From Photobacterium aphoticum (GTDB taxonomy: Bacteria; Pseudomonadota; Gammaproteobacteria; Enterobacterales; Vibrionaceae), in assembly GCF_001029435.1 (NCBI RefSeq), contig NZ_LDOV01000010.1:62001-126000 (forward strand): 64,000 bases of DNA, in the 5' to 3' direction. Made by a program: the position numbers and the translations under genes. Below, piece after piece: positions 44,826 through 53,879 of the stretch; position 1 is the stretch's first letter, and each line of letters starts with the position of its first letter. The notes below the pieces were generated by a model. The model did not search any database. It was not told the origin of the DNA and saw only the letters and a program-made list of their open reading frames with translations.

Positions 44826-45719
44826 ATGTCATTTGTTCGTTATTTCACAGGGTTATGCCTTCTGGGTATGGTTAGTGCCGCCTGTGCAGAGTCGTATTTA
44901 ACGATTGATGGTTTCGGCGAAACGGAACAGCAAGCCGCGAAAGATGCAAAACAGCAACTCGCTTTAAGTTTGTATAGCAACATTGAAGTTGAAGAAGAAA
45001 CTCGCCAGGTAAACAAAGACGGAAAAGTGATTTCTGAGTATGAAATGCGCTCAGTGATCCGCTCTTTGCCTATTGATGTTCCCCATCTCGAAATGGTGAG
45101 TGTCAATTGTGAAACGTCGACTTGTCACTATCAATTCCGTGTTAATAAAACACGCTGGATTGCTTCATTAAAACAAGATGTGGCTGAACACCACGATATT
45201 ATTTCCGACTATTTGCCACTGTCTGGCAAGCAATGGCGTGATGTAAAGCGTCTTGGAAATATCCGTTCTGATCTTATTAGTAGTGAGCAGGCGCTGATCA
45301 TTTTGTCTTCTCTGGGGGCAGATGAAATAGCGTTACCACAAGATAAACAATCACGCTTAATTCGCCACGTAGCCCGATATGAGAATGGCGTACAGATTTC
45401 TTATCGTGCATCGAATGACCGTTTTGCCGCTCAGATGAAAGCCGCGTTGACGGAGTCAAGTCTGGCGTCTGCACACGGCGATATCACGGTTTACCTCAAA
45501 GGCAACGAGCAAAAGGGGAAACGTGGTAAGCAGTTTGTCGCGAAACAAACCCTTATTTTACAGATTTTTGAAGCCAGCAACCCAGGTGTGGTTGTGGCAC
45601 AAAAGCAGCTTTCGGCGATAGGTACATCGCCGACAAGTACTGACAGCGCCCTTGAACTGGCACGTCAGCAAATAATTAAAAAAGTACAAACCCAATCTAT
45701 TTACTCATTGTTAGATTAA
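44826..45719 (+). CDS. Exported LPP20-like protein (envelope operon gene 1)
   Basis: 297 residues from ATG 44826, with GAGTGAG upstream; GTG 44817 is an alternative. Signal peptide VRYFTGLCLLGMVSAACAES cleaves at ACA|ES. ESYLTIDGFGETEQQAAKDAKQQLA resembles the opening of LPP20/FlgT-type domains, where a repeated alanine-rich helix follows a first strand. The Cys pair NCETSTCHYQF would form a disulfide. The C-terminus has no membrane segment. Thirteen bases separate it from the next gene. The function is unknown; it is the leading gene of an eight-gene envelope operon. Confidence 0.7.
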   Translation: MSFVRYFTGLCLLGMVSAACAESYLTIDGFGETEQQAAKDAKQQLALSLYSNIEVEEETRQVNKDGKVISEYEMRSVIRSLPIDVPHLEMVSVNCETSTCHYQFRVNKTRWIASLKQDVAEHHDIISDYLPLSGKQWRDVKRLGNIRSDLISSEQALIILSSLGADEIALPQDKQSRLIRHVARYENGVQISYRASNDRFAAQMKAALTESSLASAHGDITVYLKGNEQKGKRGKQFVAKQTLILQIFEASNPGVVVAQKQLSAIGTSPTSTDSALELARQQIIKKVQTQSIYSLLD

Positions 45720-45732
45720 AAAGGACAAAATA

Positions 45733-46449
45733 ATGCTTAAGAAGACAGTAATGGCAGGTTTTATTGTTTCTGCACTTGCAGGCTGTTCACTAATGGACGG
45801 TCAGACATCTGCAACGGCAGACCGTGCAGAAATGACAAAAGAACTGGCTAAGACTTGTGCGGAACTGGGTTCTGATTACACCACCGTTTCTTACGCAGTA
45901 GATAAAGCATCAAAAGTGATGGTGTCTATTCAAGAGCGTCAGTGTTCGGTATTCGGTGATTACCGCACGCTAGCTTCTAAGCATGCTGATGTTGCTGGCT
46001 TCCTGGCAATTAACGCAGACAAATCTGACGAAGAGCTACTGGTTGCGATGAACGAGTTCGACGCAGACAAACCAGCAAACAAGAAAATCCGTCCACAGGT
46101 TGAAGCGTACAAAAACGCCTCAGATGCGATTTTTGACAAGAACGTGAAACTGGCTGCTGACCTTGCTTTGCAGGCCGCTGAGATTGCGATCATTGCTTCT
46201 CAAAATGCGACGGCGATTGCTCATGACACTGCAAACCAAGGTATCGGTAACCTTCTGACTGCACTTTCTAACGAATCGAAAGAAGAAGGCGAGAAGAAAG
46301 AAGTGGTACCAGTTGTTGCTGCATACAATGAGCTAAAAGCACGTTCAACGCTTGCATACGATGCAAACACGCTGATTTCAATGGATCAGAACACTATCGA
46401 GCAGCTAGAGAACCTAGACAAAGTCCTTGCTGAGAAAGTGAAGTCATAA
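45733..46449 (+). CDS. Helical lipoprotein (envelope operon gene 2)
   Basis: 238 residues, AAGGA upstream. Lipobox LAGC (SALAGC, Cys20) marks a lipoprotein. The remainder is almost entirely alpha-helical and alanine-rich (LAADLALQAAEIAIIASQN), and includes two Cys (TCAEL, RQCSVF). It resembles no enzyme I know. A helical lipoprotein between two LPP20/CsgG-like proteins suggests a structural or chaperone role. Its stop overlaps the next ATG. Confidence 0.65.
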   Translation: MLKKTVMAGFIVSALAGCSLMDGQTSATADRAEMTKELAKTCAELGSDYTTVSYAVDKASKVMVSIQERQCSVFGDYRTLASKHADVAGFLAINADKSDEELLVAMNEFDADKPANKKIRPQVEAYKNASDAIFDKNVKLAADLALQAAEIAIIASQNATAIAHDTANQGIGNLLTALSNESKEEGEKKEVVPVVAAYNELKARSTLAYDANTLISMDQNTIEQLENLDKVLAEKVKS

Positions 46450-47627
46450 TGAAACTAACTCACATTGCCGGTGTAGTGGCAGTGAGTTTGGCTCTTGCTG
46501 GTTGTGCGACCGGCAAGGGTAGCCAGACTTACGCTGTAGAGAGTAATGCAGGCAACTCTTCGCTGATCCTCGGCAAATCAGCAGAAGCCTTCAGCAATGA
46601 AGATATCGAAGTACCGGCGTATTTCAATACGCAGGGACTGGATTTCTGTACTTACGATGTTGAGCGTGAAGACGCACGTTGTCCGCTAGCGAAAAAGACC
46701 ATTCGTATTTACTTCGGTGATGTGAACACGGATTTAAGCGCGACGTTGAAAGGTCAATCGGCAGGCGTGTTCAATGCCATGCACAGCACCATCAACCAAT
46801 ACAAATCCAAAGCATTGGAAAATACGCTGGAAAACCAGTTTGCCGGTGTGAACCGTTTCCGCATTGTGACCCGTGACACCGATACTGTTAACGCTGTAAT
46901 GAAAGAAATTACAGAGTCTGAAGGGGCACTGAACGTTGCCACGAAGAAGGCAAACAGTACGCGCTTGTCAACAGACTACGCCATGAAAGTGGACGTGCTG
47001 AAAACCGGTGACATGCTGTTTGGTTCAACGCAGTCATTGTTCCAAACCTCGATGGAAATGACCGTGGGTGTGATCAACCCGTATACCGGTGAGAAGCTGA
47101 GCTACCCGAATGTGGGTAAAATCCGTGTATCTAACTTTGATGTGCGTGAGAAAAACAGCTTCACCACGGTGATTGCGAACGGTGAATACTACCGTGGCTT
47201 TAACTACACCAGTGGTAAAGATGTCGGTGCTGTGTTGAATGAAATGTCTTCACGTGGCTTTGACATCATGCTGTCTCGTCTGTTGACGGAAATGCCATCA
47301 ACCGCACAGGTTATGGGTATTAAAGGCGATCGCGTATCGCTAGACCGTGGTCAGAACGCTGGTGTGTTGCCAAACGAAACCATGGTGGTGTTTGAATACA
47401 GCGCCGGGTTTGTTGAGCCAATCGGTGTCGCGACAGTTAACCCAAGCATGCAGAGTGCACAAGGTAAGATTGTGCGTTGGAAAGACAGCAAGCTGGCTGA
47501 CCAAGTGAAAGATGAAGCGGAAGCGGGCATTTACCGTCCGGATCGCAATCGTCGTCTTTTCGCAGTGAGTGTCGGTGTACCAGCTGAGTTCATGAAGGAC
47601 CGTAGTACATGGGTCGAAAAAGGCTAA
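46449..47627 (+). CDS. CsgG/LpoB-like lipoprotein (envelope operon gene 3)
   Basis: 392 residues, lipobox LAGC at Cys19 (SLALAGCATGKGSQTY). The body (IRIYFGDVN, SKALENTLENQFAGVNRFRI, STDYAMKVDVLKTGDMLFG) has the strand-helix order of CsgG/LpoB-type fold proteins, including an N-terminal Cys lipid and a region that in CsgG forms the channel. A late domain (GIKGDRVSLDRGQNAGVLPN) looks like an added beta barrel module found in FlgT C-termini. One could be an outer-membrane channel or a synthase activator; neither is proven. It overlaps the next gene by 19 bases. Confidence 0.6.
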   Translation: MKLTHIAGVVAVSLALAGCATGKGSQTYAVESNAGNSSLILGKSAEAFSNEDIEVPAYFNTQGLDFCTYDVEREDARCPLAKKTIRIYFGDVNTDLSATLKGQSAGVFNAMHSTINQYKSKALENTLENQFAGVNRFRIVTRDTDTVNAVMKEITESEGALNVATKKANSTRLSTDYAMKVDVLKTGDMLFGSTQSLFQTSMEMTVGVINPYTGEKLSYPNVGKIRVSNFDVREKNSFTTVIANGEYYRGFNYTSGKDVGAVLNEMSSRGFDIMLSRLLTEMPSTAQVMGIKGDRVSLDRGQNAGVLPNETMVVFEYSAGFVEPIGVATVNPSMQSAQGKIVRWKDSKLADQVKDEAEAGIYRPDRNRRLFAVSVGVPAEFMKDRSTWVEKG

Positions 47628-49006
47628 CTCACGGCGTTGCGCTGAGTACCTTGTTCGTTTCCCTGACTGCATCCGCATTGGAACTTGATTTGAGCCAGCC
47701 TTCGTCGCTGGCTCTTGTCGAACAAGGCTGTGCATATGGACGCGGGGCACTTGCCATCGAAGCCGCAAAGGCGCAAGGGCTGAATAACCTGCGTCTTTTC
47801 TTAGAGGGTGAAACCTCATTTTCATTCTCGACGGATGAATCCATGTTGCTCGATGAGCAATACGACCAAGATACGCGTGAAGTTCTGATCTCCGGGATTG
47901 CTCAGGGTACCGTCCATGCGGATTTCGGCCGTCCTGAAATTCAGGGTGATGATACCTGTGTCACGGTGCGATTGACGCCGCCGGCTGACGATGCCTTATC
48001 GGGTGGTGATGACGGGATTGCGTGGGATTCACAGCCGACGATTTCAGTGGTCGTGACCGGTGAAGGTAAAAACCAGTCTGGACTGACGGCGCGCCAGGCC
48101 GCTGAACAAGACGCTTTCCGTCGTGCTATCAGTCAAGCATTAGGCGTGATGGTGAAGTCGGGTTATCTGCAGCAGATGTACTCCAGTATGTCGGCAGATA
48201 CCAATAATGATGATTTCAACATTGAAGAAGTGACACGTCAGTCATTGTCAATGCAATCGCAAGGCATGATCACCAGCTGGAATGAAATTGCCAGTCAAAA
48301 ACAAGCCGATGGTAGTTTGTCTTTAACGCTGGATGTCAACGTTGAACGCCAGAAAATGGAAGACAAGGTTGCGCAGCTCATTAAGAGTCTGGGCCAGCCG
48401 TCGGTGCATGTGAATGCGCGTTTGCCTGTGGTGAAAAGTGTCTTTTCTGAAACCCTTGCCGGAATGGGATTTGATTTGTCGTCTGATGAGGCGCAATCCA
48501 CCATCATTCTGGATGTGGCAGAAAAAGCCAAAGTCACTTCGTCTGGCTTACAGCTGGAAATTATCGCGGTGATGCGAGACAGCGTGGGCAATCAGTACGC
48601 CACGTGGCGTAACGACCCAACGTTCATGAGCTTACCGAATGAGCCGGGCATGTTGGATCAGTTAGCGGCCATACACCTGGCGACGGATCAGACCAAGCAA
48701 GCGATCAAAATTCAGCTTCAAACCGCAGCGGAAAAAATGGCCATGCGTGGTGGTCCGGTGCGTCAGCTGATTTTCTCCACTCGTGCCGCTGGTCAACAAG
48801 GGCAATTGTTTACCTTGTTGAGTGCCATTAATGGTGTGTCTGACATCAAGATGGCGACCAAGTCGAACAAAGTGGTGGTGCAGCTTCGCTCACTCAGCAA
48901 TGCCAGTGAATTGGCTCAGTATATTGAGCCCACTCTGCGTGTTCATCAGCCCAAGTATCGCTCCAAGCTCAGTGTGATGAATGAATATCAGATCAATGTG
49001 CTTTAA
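47609..49006 (+). CDS. FlgT-like exported protein (envelope operon gene 4)
   Basis: 465 residues. Signal peptide GVALSTLFVSLTASALE. A central region, GEGKNQSGLTARQAAEQDAF and RRAISQALGVMVKSGYLQQM, matches the N-terminal domain of FlgT/LPP20 proteins, which in Vibrio forms the H ring of the flagellar motor. No other flagellar genes are nearby, so a flagellar role is not supported. A later domain (RQLIFSTRAAGQQGQL) is of unknown type. The position between lipoprotein genes suggests it binds the outer-membrane periplasmic face. Confidence 0.65.
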   Translation: MGRKRLTHGVALSTLFVSLTASALELDLSQPSSLALVEQGCAYGRGALAIEAAKAQGLNNLRLFLEGETSFSFSTDESMLLDEQYDQDTREVLISGIAQGTVHADFGRPEIQGDDTCVTVRLTPPADDALSGGDDGIAWDSQPTISVVVTGEGKNQSGLTARQAAEQDAFRRAISQALGVMVKSGYLQQMYSSMSADTNNDDFNIEEVTRQSLSMQSQGMITSWNEIASQKQADGSLSLTLDVNVERQKMEDKVAQLIKSLGQPSVHVNARLPVVKSVFSETLAGMGFDLSSDEAQSTIILDVAEKAKVTSSGLQLEIIAVMRDSVGNQYATWRNDPTFMSLPNEPGMLDQLAAIHLATDQTKQAIKIQLQTAAEKMAMRGGPVRQLIFSTRAAGQQGQLFTLLSAINGVSDIKMATKSNKVVVQLRSLSNASELAQYIEPTLRVHQPKYRSKLSVMNEYQINVL

Positions 49007-49027
49007 GAAAAAAATTTAGGAATACAC

Positions 49028-50329
49028 ATGTTTAAACAAACGTTGTTGTCGCTGCTATTGGCGGCAACCTTTAATACTGCGCACGCAAGTGTGGATTTTG
49101 ATCTGGATGATCTTGTTCCGGCAACGTCAGCAACAGAAGAAACGCAGACGGTTGATACGTCTGACGTAAAAGAAGTGGATGACGTGATCATCGCTGACGA
49201 TCCAAAAGCGGCGGTTTTGGTTGCTCACCAGAGCCTGATTGAAGATGAAGGCGATGGCGTGAAAATGATCGCTGTCAGCTCAGGTGTCGGCATTCTGTCT
49301 ACCGGTTCTGGTAGCTACGAGACGTACGAAAACCGTAACGCAACACTATTGTCAAAGCGTGCGGCCTACATGAAAGCGTTCCAGATCGCGAAAAAGCAAT
49401 TGGTTGAGAACATGGAAGGCATGCAGAACATGTGTGCCACTGCTGTGAACGAAACCATGGATGCGATTGATACTGCGACCGACAGCGTGGCAAACACCAC
49501 CAGCATGATGAGTGACAACTGTGCGGAGTCAGTAAAAGGTGCATTGGCCGGTTACGTGACGTTTGACGTGTACGATGATCCTGCTGAGAAACTAGTTCGT
49601 GTAAGTTTGATTTCAACACCGAAAACGCGTGAGCAAACCAAGCGTAAAGTGGGTGCATTGACGCAAACCACTGAGCCAAATGCGATCTTCAAGCAGATTA
49701 TCGGTGATCTACAGGCTGGCGTGATGCCGCCAGTGGGCGCGAAAGTGATCACTAACCCAGAAACCGGCGAGTCTTTCGTTCTTGGTTTCGGTTCATCCAT
49801 CATTCGTGACAACAAGAACAAGAGCGTTCAGCGCAAACTGCTTGCTATGTCTAAGTCACAGGCACAAGCGAAAGCGCGTAACGGTCTGATTGCCGTGATG
49901 CAGGGTGAAGAAGTGTACTGGGAAGGCGGTTTCAGTGAAAACCAGCTAGAGAAGAACGAGCAGTTCAGCTACCCAGAAGACAGCATCAACCCAGCAGATG
50001 CAACCGCACTGGCAGAAGATAAGCACACGTTCATGAACAACATGAAGTCTGCGGAATCTTACAAGTCATTCGCAGCGGGTAAAGTGCCACCAGGCGTTTC
50101 AGTGAAAACGTTCAAGAGCAGCGACGGCGACTGGATGCTAGCTGTTGCAGTTTACGCGCCTTCTCTGGAAGCGGCAGCGAAACAAGCGGCAGCAGAAAAC
50201 AAGCAGCGTGTTCGTGAAGGCAAAAATACCGGTACGGCACACAAAGTGGGTACTACAGGTGGCCTGACAGAGGGCGGTAACAATGCACAAGGCCCATCTG
50301 GCCAGGTAAGCAATGTTAGCGACCTATAA
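49028..50329 (+). CDS. Exported DUF6844-like protein (envelope operon gene 5)
   Basis: 433 residues, AGGAA upstream. Signal peptide LLSLLLAATFNTAHAS is followed by an acidic stretch (DFDLDDLVPATSATEETQTV) and a domain with KRAAYMKAFQIAKKQLVENM, again the alanine-rich helix of the LPP20 type. Two Cys (NMCATA, DNCAESV) may pair. The C-terminal 60 residues are Gly/Asn/Thr-rich. The name is tentative; no function is known. It overlaps the next gene by 17 bases. Confidence 0.6.
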   Translation: MFKQTLLSLLLAATFNTAHASVDFDLDDLVPATSATEETQTVDTSDVKEVDDVIIADDPKAAVLVAHQSLIEDEGDGVKMIAVSSGVGILSTGSGSYETYENRNATLLSKRAAYMKAFQIAKKQLVENMEGMQNMCATAVNETMDAIDTATDSVANTTSMMSDNCAESVKGALAGYVTFDVYDDPAEKLVRVSLISTPKTREQTKRKVGALTQTTEPNAIFKQIIGDLQAGVMPPVGAKVITNPETGESFVLGFGSSIIRDNKNKSVQRKLLAMSKSQAQAKARNGLIAVMQGEEVYWEGGFSENQLEKNEQFSYPEDSINPADATALAEDKHTFMNNMKSAESYKSFAAGKVPPGVSVKTFKSSDGDWMLAVAVYAPSLEAAAKQAAAENKQRVREGKNTGTAHKVGTTGGLTEGGNNAQGPSGQVSNVSDL

Positions 50330-51107
50330 AGTCAGGGCGTGGTTGCTGGCGGGCTTAGTAAGCCTGCCAGCAATGGCCGAACAAGCGGTGTCTGCGTCGC
50401 CAGCTTCTGCGTTAACGACCCATTGGGAATTTGCCGGCACCACTTATGAGGTGGCTGGATCGTCCTCTGACTTTACGGTCACGGTCAATCGTCAGACGCC
50501 GTTGTCTGCCAATCAGATGAAAGCATTATGCCGTAAGGGGTTGGGATTACCACTGCGTGCGGAATACGAAGATAAGCTGATCGCGAAGGGCTTAATTGCG
50601 TCCCGGTTCTCTACTTGGCCGATGACTAACCTTCGTTACGATTTATCGGACATTCATTACAGCAATGTCGGCAGTCAGTCAGCCTCATGCTCCGCGACGT
50701 TAACAGACAGTGGCAAAGCCACGAACTTGGATGCCACCGCATTGAGCTATGCCGTAGCGTACTTTGCCACCCAGCAGTACGACGCCATGAAGCCGATGTT
50801 GCCATATCTGATGAAGCAACCCGCCGTGGCGATGGACGCCGCTGGTTTGGTGACCTTGCTGCTTAGCCAGCAAGACAATGCCAAGGCGACAGCGTATTAC
50901 CAGCAGTATGTGGATATCAGTGCGATAAAGACTGATGACATTATTCTGCGTTTGGCAGAGTGGCAGTACGGCCAAGATTTGGTCACAAGTCTCGGTATTG
51001 CTAAATACTGTCAAAGCCCTGCGTGTGAACAATTTATCTTGCAAGTTGAAGATGATATCGCCCAACAGGACGAAGCGTCTGCCGGTGATCTTAGTGCGTA
51101 TTTCTAA
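50313..51107 (+). CDS. Hypothetical exported protein (envelope operon gene 6)
   Basis: 264 residues. Signal peptide VRAWLLAGLVSLPAMAEQ. An N-terminal beta domain has two Cys (ALCRKG, ASCSAT), then a TPR-like helical part (LSYAVAYFATQQYDAMKPML, TLLLSQQDNAKATAYYQQYV) and a terminal Cys pair YCQSPACEQF. The helical repeats suggest protein binding in the periplasm. I do not recognise the family. It lies 27 bases before the transglycosylase gene. Confidence 0.6.
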   Translation: MLATYKVRAWLLAGLVSLPAMAEQAVSASPASALTTHWEFAGTTYEVAGSSSDFTVTVNRQTPLSANQMKALCRKGLGLPLRAEYEDKLIAKGLIASRFSTWPMTNLRYDLSDIHYSNVGSQSASCSATLTDSGKATNLDATALSYAVAYFATQQYDAMKPMLPYLMKQPAVAMDAAGLVTLLLSQQDNAKATAYYQQYVDISAIKTDDIILRLAEWQYGQDLVTSLGIAKYCQSPACEQFILQVEDDIAQQDEASAGDLSAYF

Positions 51108-51134
51108 CGCCTTGTAATAAGGAAATCTCCCACA

Positions 51135-52457
51135 ATGAAATGTAGACACGGTGTTTTGGCCATTGCCATCAATCTTTTGCTGATGGGCAATGTGCAAGCC
51201 AACGATCCTTTTGCAGAACTCGATCAGGCAGTTTCTGAAATGTCTGCGGATCACAGCGAAGAATTTAACCAGTGGTATGCCCAGCACATTGAAGAGTTTA
51301 ATCAATGGCAGATGGCTAACCTGGAAAAATGGGATAAGCAAAAGAACAATGCGCTGAATACTTGGGGTGATACCAATACAGACTCACAGGATGTATTGGT
51401 GGTTTATGATGCCCAACAAGGTTCGCGTACGGTGATCGACCTTGAAAAAGGTGAAATCCGCATTAGCTACAAGTTGCCGGAAAAAACAGCGTCAACGCCA
51501 GCTAAAGAAACAGCGGCAGAAGTGGCGAAAATCGATCAGGTGATTGCTAAAAATAGCGCATTACTGAACGAAATGGGCATCGACACGCCGAAAGTAACAG
51601 CCAAGCAAGTGGAAGTGAAAGCGATTGCGCCGGCTCAGGCTGAACTTGAGAAAGTAAAGCAAGAGATCAAAGATCAGACCGATCGTCAGATGAGTCAGTT
51701 GGACATCTATGTCGAACAAGATGAACAGCCAATGATGACGGATGCGCAAAAAGACGCACTGCTGGCCCGACAAAAGCAGATCATGAAGCAAAACGAAGCC
51801 AAGCGCTTGCAGCAAATGGAACAAAATTTTGCCCAAACGCAGGTGAAATTCCAGCGCTCATCATCTCGTATGGTGGAATACACCTCCAGTATTCCAAAGT
51901 CTGCGGTGTCGGATCGTGCCAAAAACTACATGCCGTACATCTATGCGGAAAGTGACAAGCATGAACTGCCAGCACCGCTGGTGTTAGCCATCATGCACAC
52001 GGAATCGCACTTCAACCCGAAAGCGAAATCCCATGTACCCGCTTACGGTTTGATGCAGATTGTACCGACTACCGCCGGGCATGATGTGAATAAGCTATTT
52101 CGTGGTAAAGACAAGCCGATGAAACCGTCGGAGTTGTACAACCCGAAAATTAACATTGAAACCGGGACGGCGTACTTGAAGATTCTGGAAGGCCGTTATT
52201 TGCGCGGCATCGAGAATGAAGAAAGCGCGACCTATGCGGTGATTGCTGCATATAACACCGGCTCAGGTAACGTTGCAAAAGCGTTTGGTGAACGTAGCGT
52301 ACGCGCCGCGATTAATAAAATTAACACCATGACGCCAAACCAGGTTTACCATCACTTGATGGCGAATTTGCCGTACGAAGAGACGCGCAATTACCTAGAG
52401 AAAGTGAATAAGCGCATGCAAACCTATCAGCAGCATGAAACTTACTCCATGATTTAA
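51135..52457 (+). CDS. MltC-like lytic murein transglycosylase (envelope operon gene 7)
   Basis: 440 residues, GGAAA upstream. Signal peptide GVLAIAINLLLMGNVQA lacks a lipobox, unlike E. coli MltC, so it is probably soluble in the periplasm. Residues 24-245 hold a DUF3393-like region with a long coiled-coil segment (LEKVKQEIKDQTDRQMSQLD). The SLT goose-type catalytic domain follows, with catalytic Glu290 in IMHTESHFNPKAKSH, GLMQIVPTTAG and AYNTGSGNV. It cleaves glycan strands without water to open the cell wall locally. It is the one clear enzyme of the operon. Confidence 0.87.
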   Translation: MKCRHGVLAIAINLLLMGNVQANDPFAELDQAVSEMSADHSEEFNQWYAQHIEEFNQWQMANLEKWDKQKNNALNTWGDTNTDSQDVLVVYDAQQGSRTVIDLEKGEIRISYKLPEKTASTPAKETAAEVAKIDQVIAKNSALLNEMGIDTPKVTAKQVEVKAIAPAQAELEKVKQEIKDQTDRQMSQLDIYVEQDEQPMMTDAQKDALLARQKQIMKQNEAKRLQQMEQNFAQTQVKFQRSSSRMVEYTSSIPKSAVSDRAKNYMPYIYAESDKHELPAPLVLAIMHTESHFNPKAKSHVPAYGLMQIVPTTAGHDVNKLFRGKDKPMKPSELYNPKINIETGTAYLKILEGRYLRGIENEESATYAVIAAYNTGSGNVAKAFGERSVRAAINKINTMTPNQVYHHLMANLPYEETRNYLEKVNKRMQTYQQHETYSMI

Positions 52458-52469
52458 TAAGGGCATACA

Positions 52470-53102
52470 ATGAAAAAATCACTATTATCTGCAGCCATGC
52501 TTGCTGTGCTAATGACCGGTTGTGCATCTCAAAATACCGCACCGGTTCAGCCAACCACGAATAACGATTCAAGTGCTCAACTGCCTGCATGGGTAATGAG
52601 CCCGGCGTCAGCGAACGGCTACGCGGCGTCTAACTGCGTAACGGCAACAGGTAACTTCTCTGTTGACCGTAACCATGCGGTATCGCTATCGCGCAACACA
52701 TTGGCGCAAAACATGCAGACTAAAGCTAGCGTGTTGGAAAAGACGTACCAAAAAATGGATTCTGCAGCAGGCAATACCTCAACCGGTACCTCTTTTGAGC
52801 AAGCGGCAAAGCAAGTCGCTAGCGTTTCACTACAGAAGAGCCAGGTTGAGCAAATCGCTGTTGTGAAAATTGCTGGTGTTGATCAGGTGTGTGCGCTGGT
52901 AACAATGCCGAAAGTTGAAACAGAAAAAGTGTTCAATGTACTGGCGAATGCTGCGGGTCCGATTGACCCAACAGACAAAGAAGCACTGTACAAAGAGTTC
53001 ATGAGCCAGAAAACGGCGAAAGAACTAGAAAAGCAAGCGGAAGCGCTGTCTGCTGAAATGCCTGCGGCACCAGCAAAACCAGCGGTACCTGCACAGGCTT
53101 AA
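52470..53102 (+). CDS. LPP20-family lipoprotein (envelope operon gene 8)
   Basis: 210 residues, AAGG upstream. Lipobox LMTGC (Cys18). The LPP20 domain is visible as AVSLSRNTLAQNMQTKASVL followed by VVKIAGVDQVCALVTMP. The C-terminus is Ala/Pro-rich (MPAAPAKPAVPAQA), a possible linker to the cell wall or membrane. It is the last gene of the operon and is followed by a strong terminator. Confidence 0.78.
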   Translation: MKKSLLSAAMLAVLMTGCASQNTAPVQPTTNNDSSAQLPAWVMSPASANGYAASNCVTATGNFSVDRNHAVSLSRNTLAQNMQTKASVLEKTYQKMDSAAGNTSTGTSFEQAAKQVASVSLQKSQVEQIAVVKIAGVDQVCALVTMPKVETEKVFNVLANAAGPIDPTDKEALYKEFMSQKTAKELEKQAEALSAEMPAAPAKPAVPAQA

Positions 53103-53125
53103 TATTGAGCTGATTAAGTGAATAA

Positions 53126-53162
53126 CAAAACGCCCAGCGAAGCGATTCGCTGGGCGTTTTTG
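53126..53162. terminator. Bidirectional terminator after the envelope operon
   Basis: Twelve-base arms ACGCCCAGCGAA and TTCGCTGGGCGT with a GCGA loop, A run before and T run after. It can serve both the envelope operon and the convergent peroxiredoxin-like gene. Confidence 0.9.
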
Positions 53163-53196
53163 TATTTCATGAAGCAATGAGTACGCGGTTTATGTC

Positions 53197-53736
53197 TCAA
53201 TAATCAAGCGTGCCGCGAATCGGGTAATGATTATCAGGGTTACGGATCCAAGCCAGCCCTCGGGTTAATGCGCCCAGCTCTGGTCTGACAAAGGGATTAT
53301 TGGAAATATCCACGACATGTAATTGGCCTTTCTCGTTGACGATGAACAGCCCCGGTTCGGCAAAGTGATGGTCGGTTTCTTGCTCTGAACGCGGAATGGA
53401 AATGTATAAGCCCAGTGTCTTCATGGCGTTTTCTGATAAGCCGTAGGCAATAGGGAAGCTGATGGTCAGCTTTTCCAAGTGCGCCTCAAGCTGGTGTTTG
53501 GCATCTGCCGAAACCGCCAGAATATCCACGCCAGCATCGGCAAAGGCTTGTTGGTAAGTTTCCAGTTCATTGAGGTATTGCGTACACAATGGACAATGCT
53601 TGCCTCTATAGATAAAGACGGCCTGCCAGGTCGCGTCCCCTTGAGGCGCTCCCAGTGTGACAGAGCTGCCGTCTAACCGTGTGGCGGTAAGGGATGGGAA
53701 GTCGTCGCCTGCTTTAAGCTTCACTGAATGTGCCAT
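53197..53736 (-). CDS. Peroxiredoxin-like protein, copy 1
   Basis: 179 residues. AhpC/TSA thioredoxin fold with FIYRGKHCPLCTQYLNELE: the Cys-x2-Cys takes the position of the peroxidatic Cys region. Lacks a signal peptide, so cytoplasmic. Closely similar to the copy at 54970-55506 (IYRGKHCPLC, SIPRSEQETDHHFAEPGLF, IRNPDNHYPIRGT). It probably reduces peroxides or acts as a disulfide reductase; the redox partner is unknown. It lies downstream of a LysR gene in the same direction. Confidence 0.85.
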   Translation of the reverse strand: MAHSVKLKAGDDFPSLTATRLDGSSVTLGAPQGDATWQAVFIYRGKHCPLCTQYLNELETYQQAFADAGVDILAVSADAKHQLEAHLEKLTISFPIAYGLSENAMKTLGLYISIPRSEQETDHHFAEPGLFIVNEKGQLHVVDISNNPFVRPELGALTRGLAWIRNPDNHYPIRGTLDY

Positions 53737-53879
53737 ATCGTCTCCTTGTACGATGTATGGTTACGTTATCGAAATAGGCAATACCTACTTTAGGAAGAAA
53801 AACGTAGCCCGACAAGTAGTTACCTTTTGGTAACCACGATGTTGTCTCTGGTTGTGTGATGACAGATTTAGATTTTATG

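Noticed and set aside
44826-53102. Flagellar H-ring operon (FlgT, FlgO, FlgP)
   Set aside because: Only LPP20/FlgT-like segments are shared; no flagellar structural gene is nearby and the MltC-like enzyme and CsgG/LpoB-like lipoprotein do not fit.
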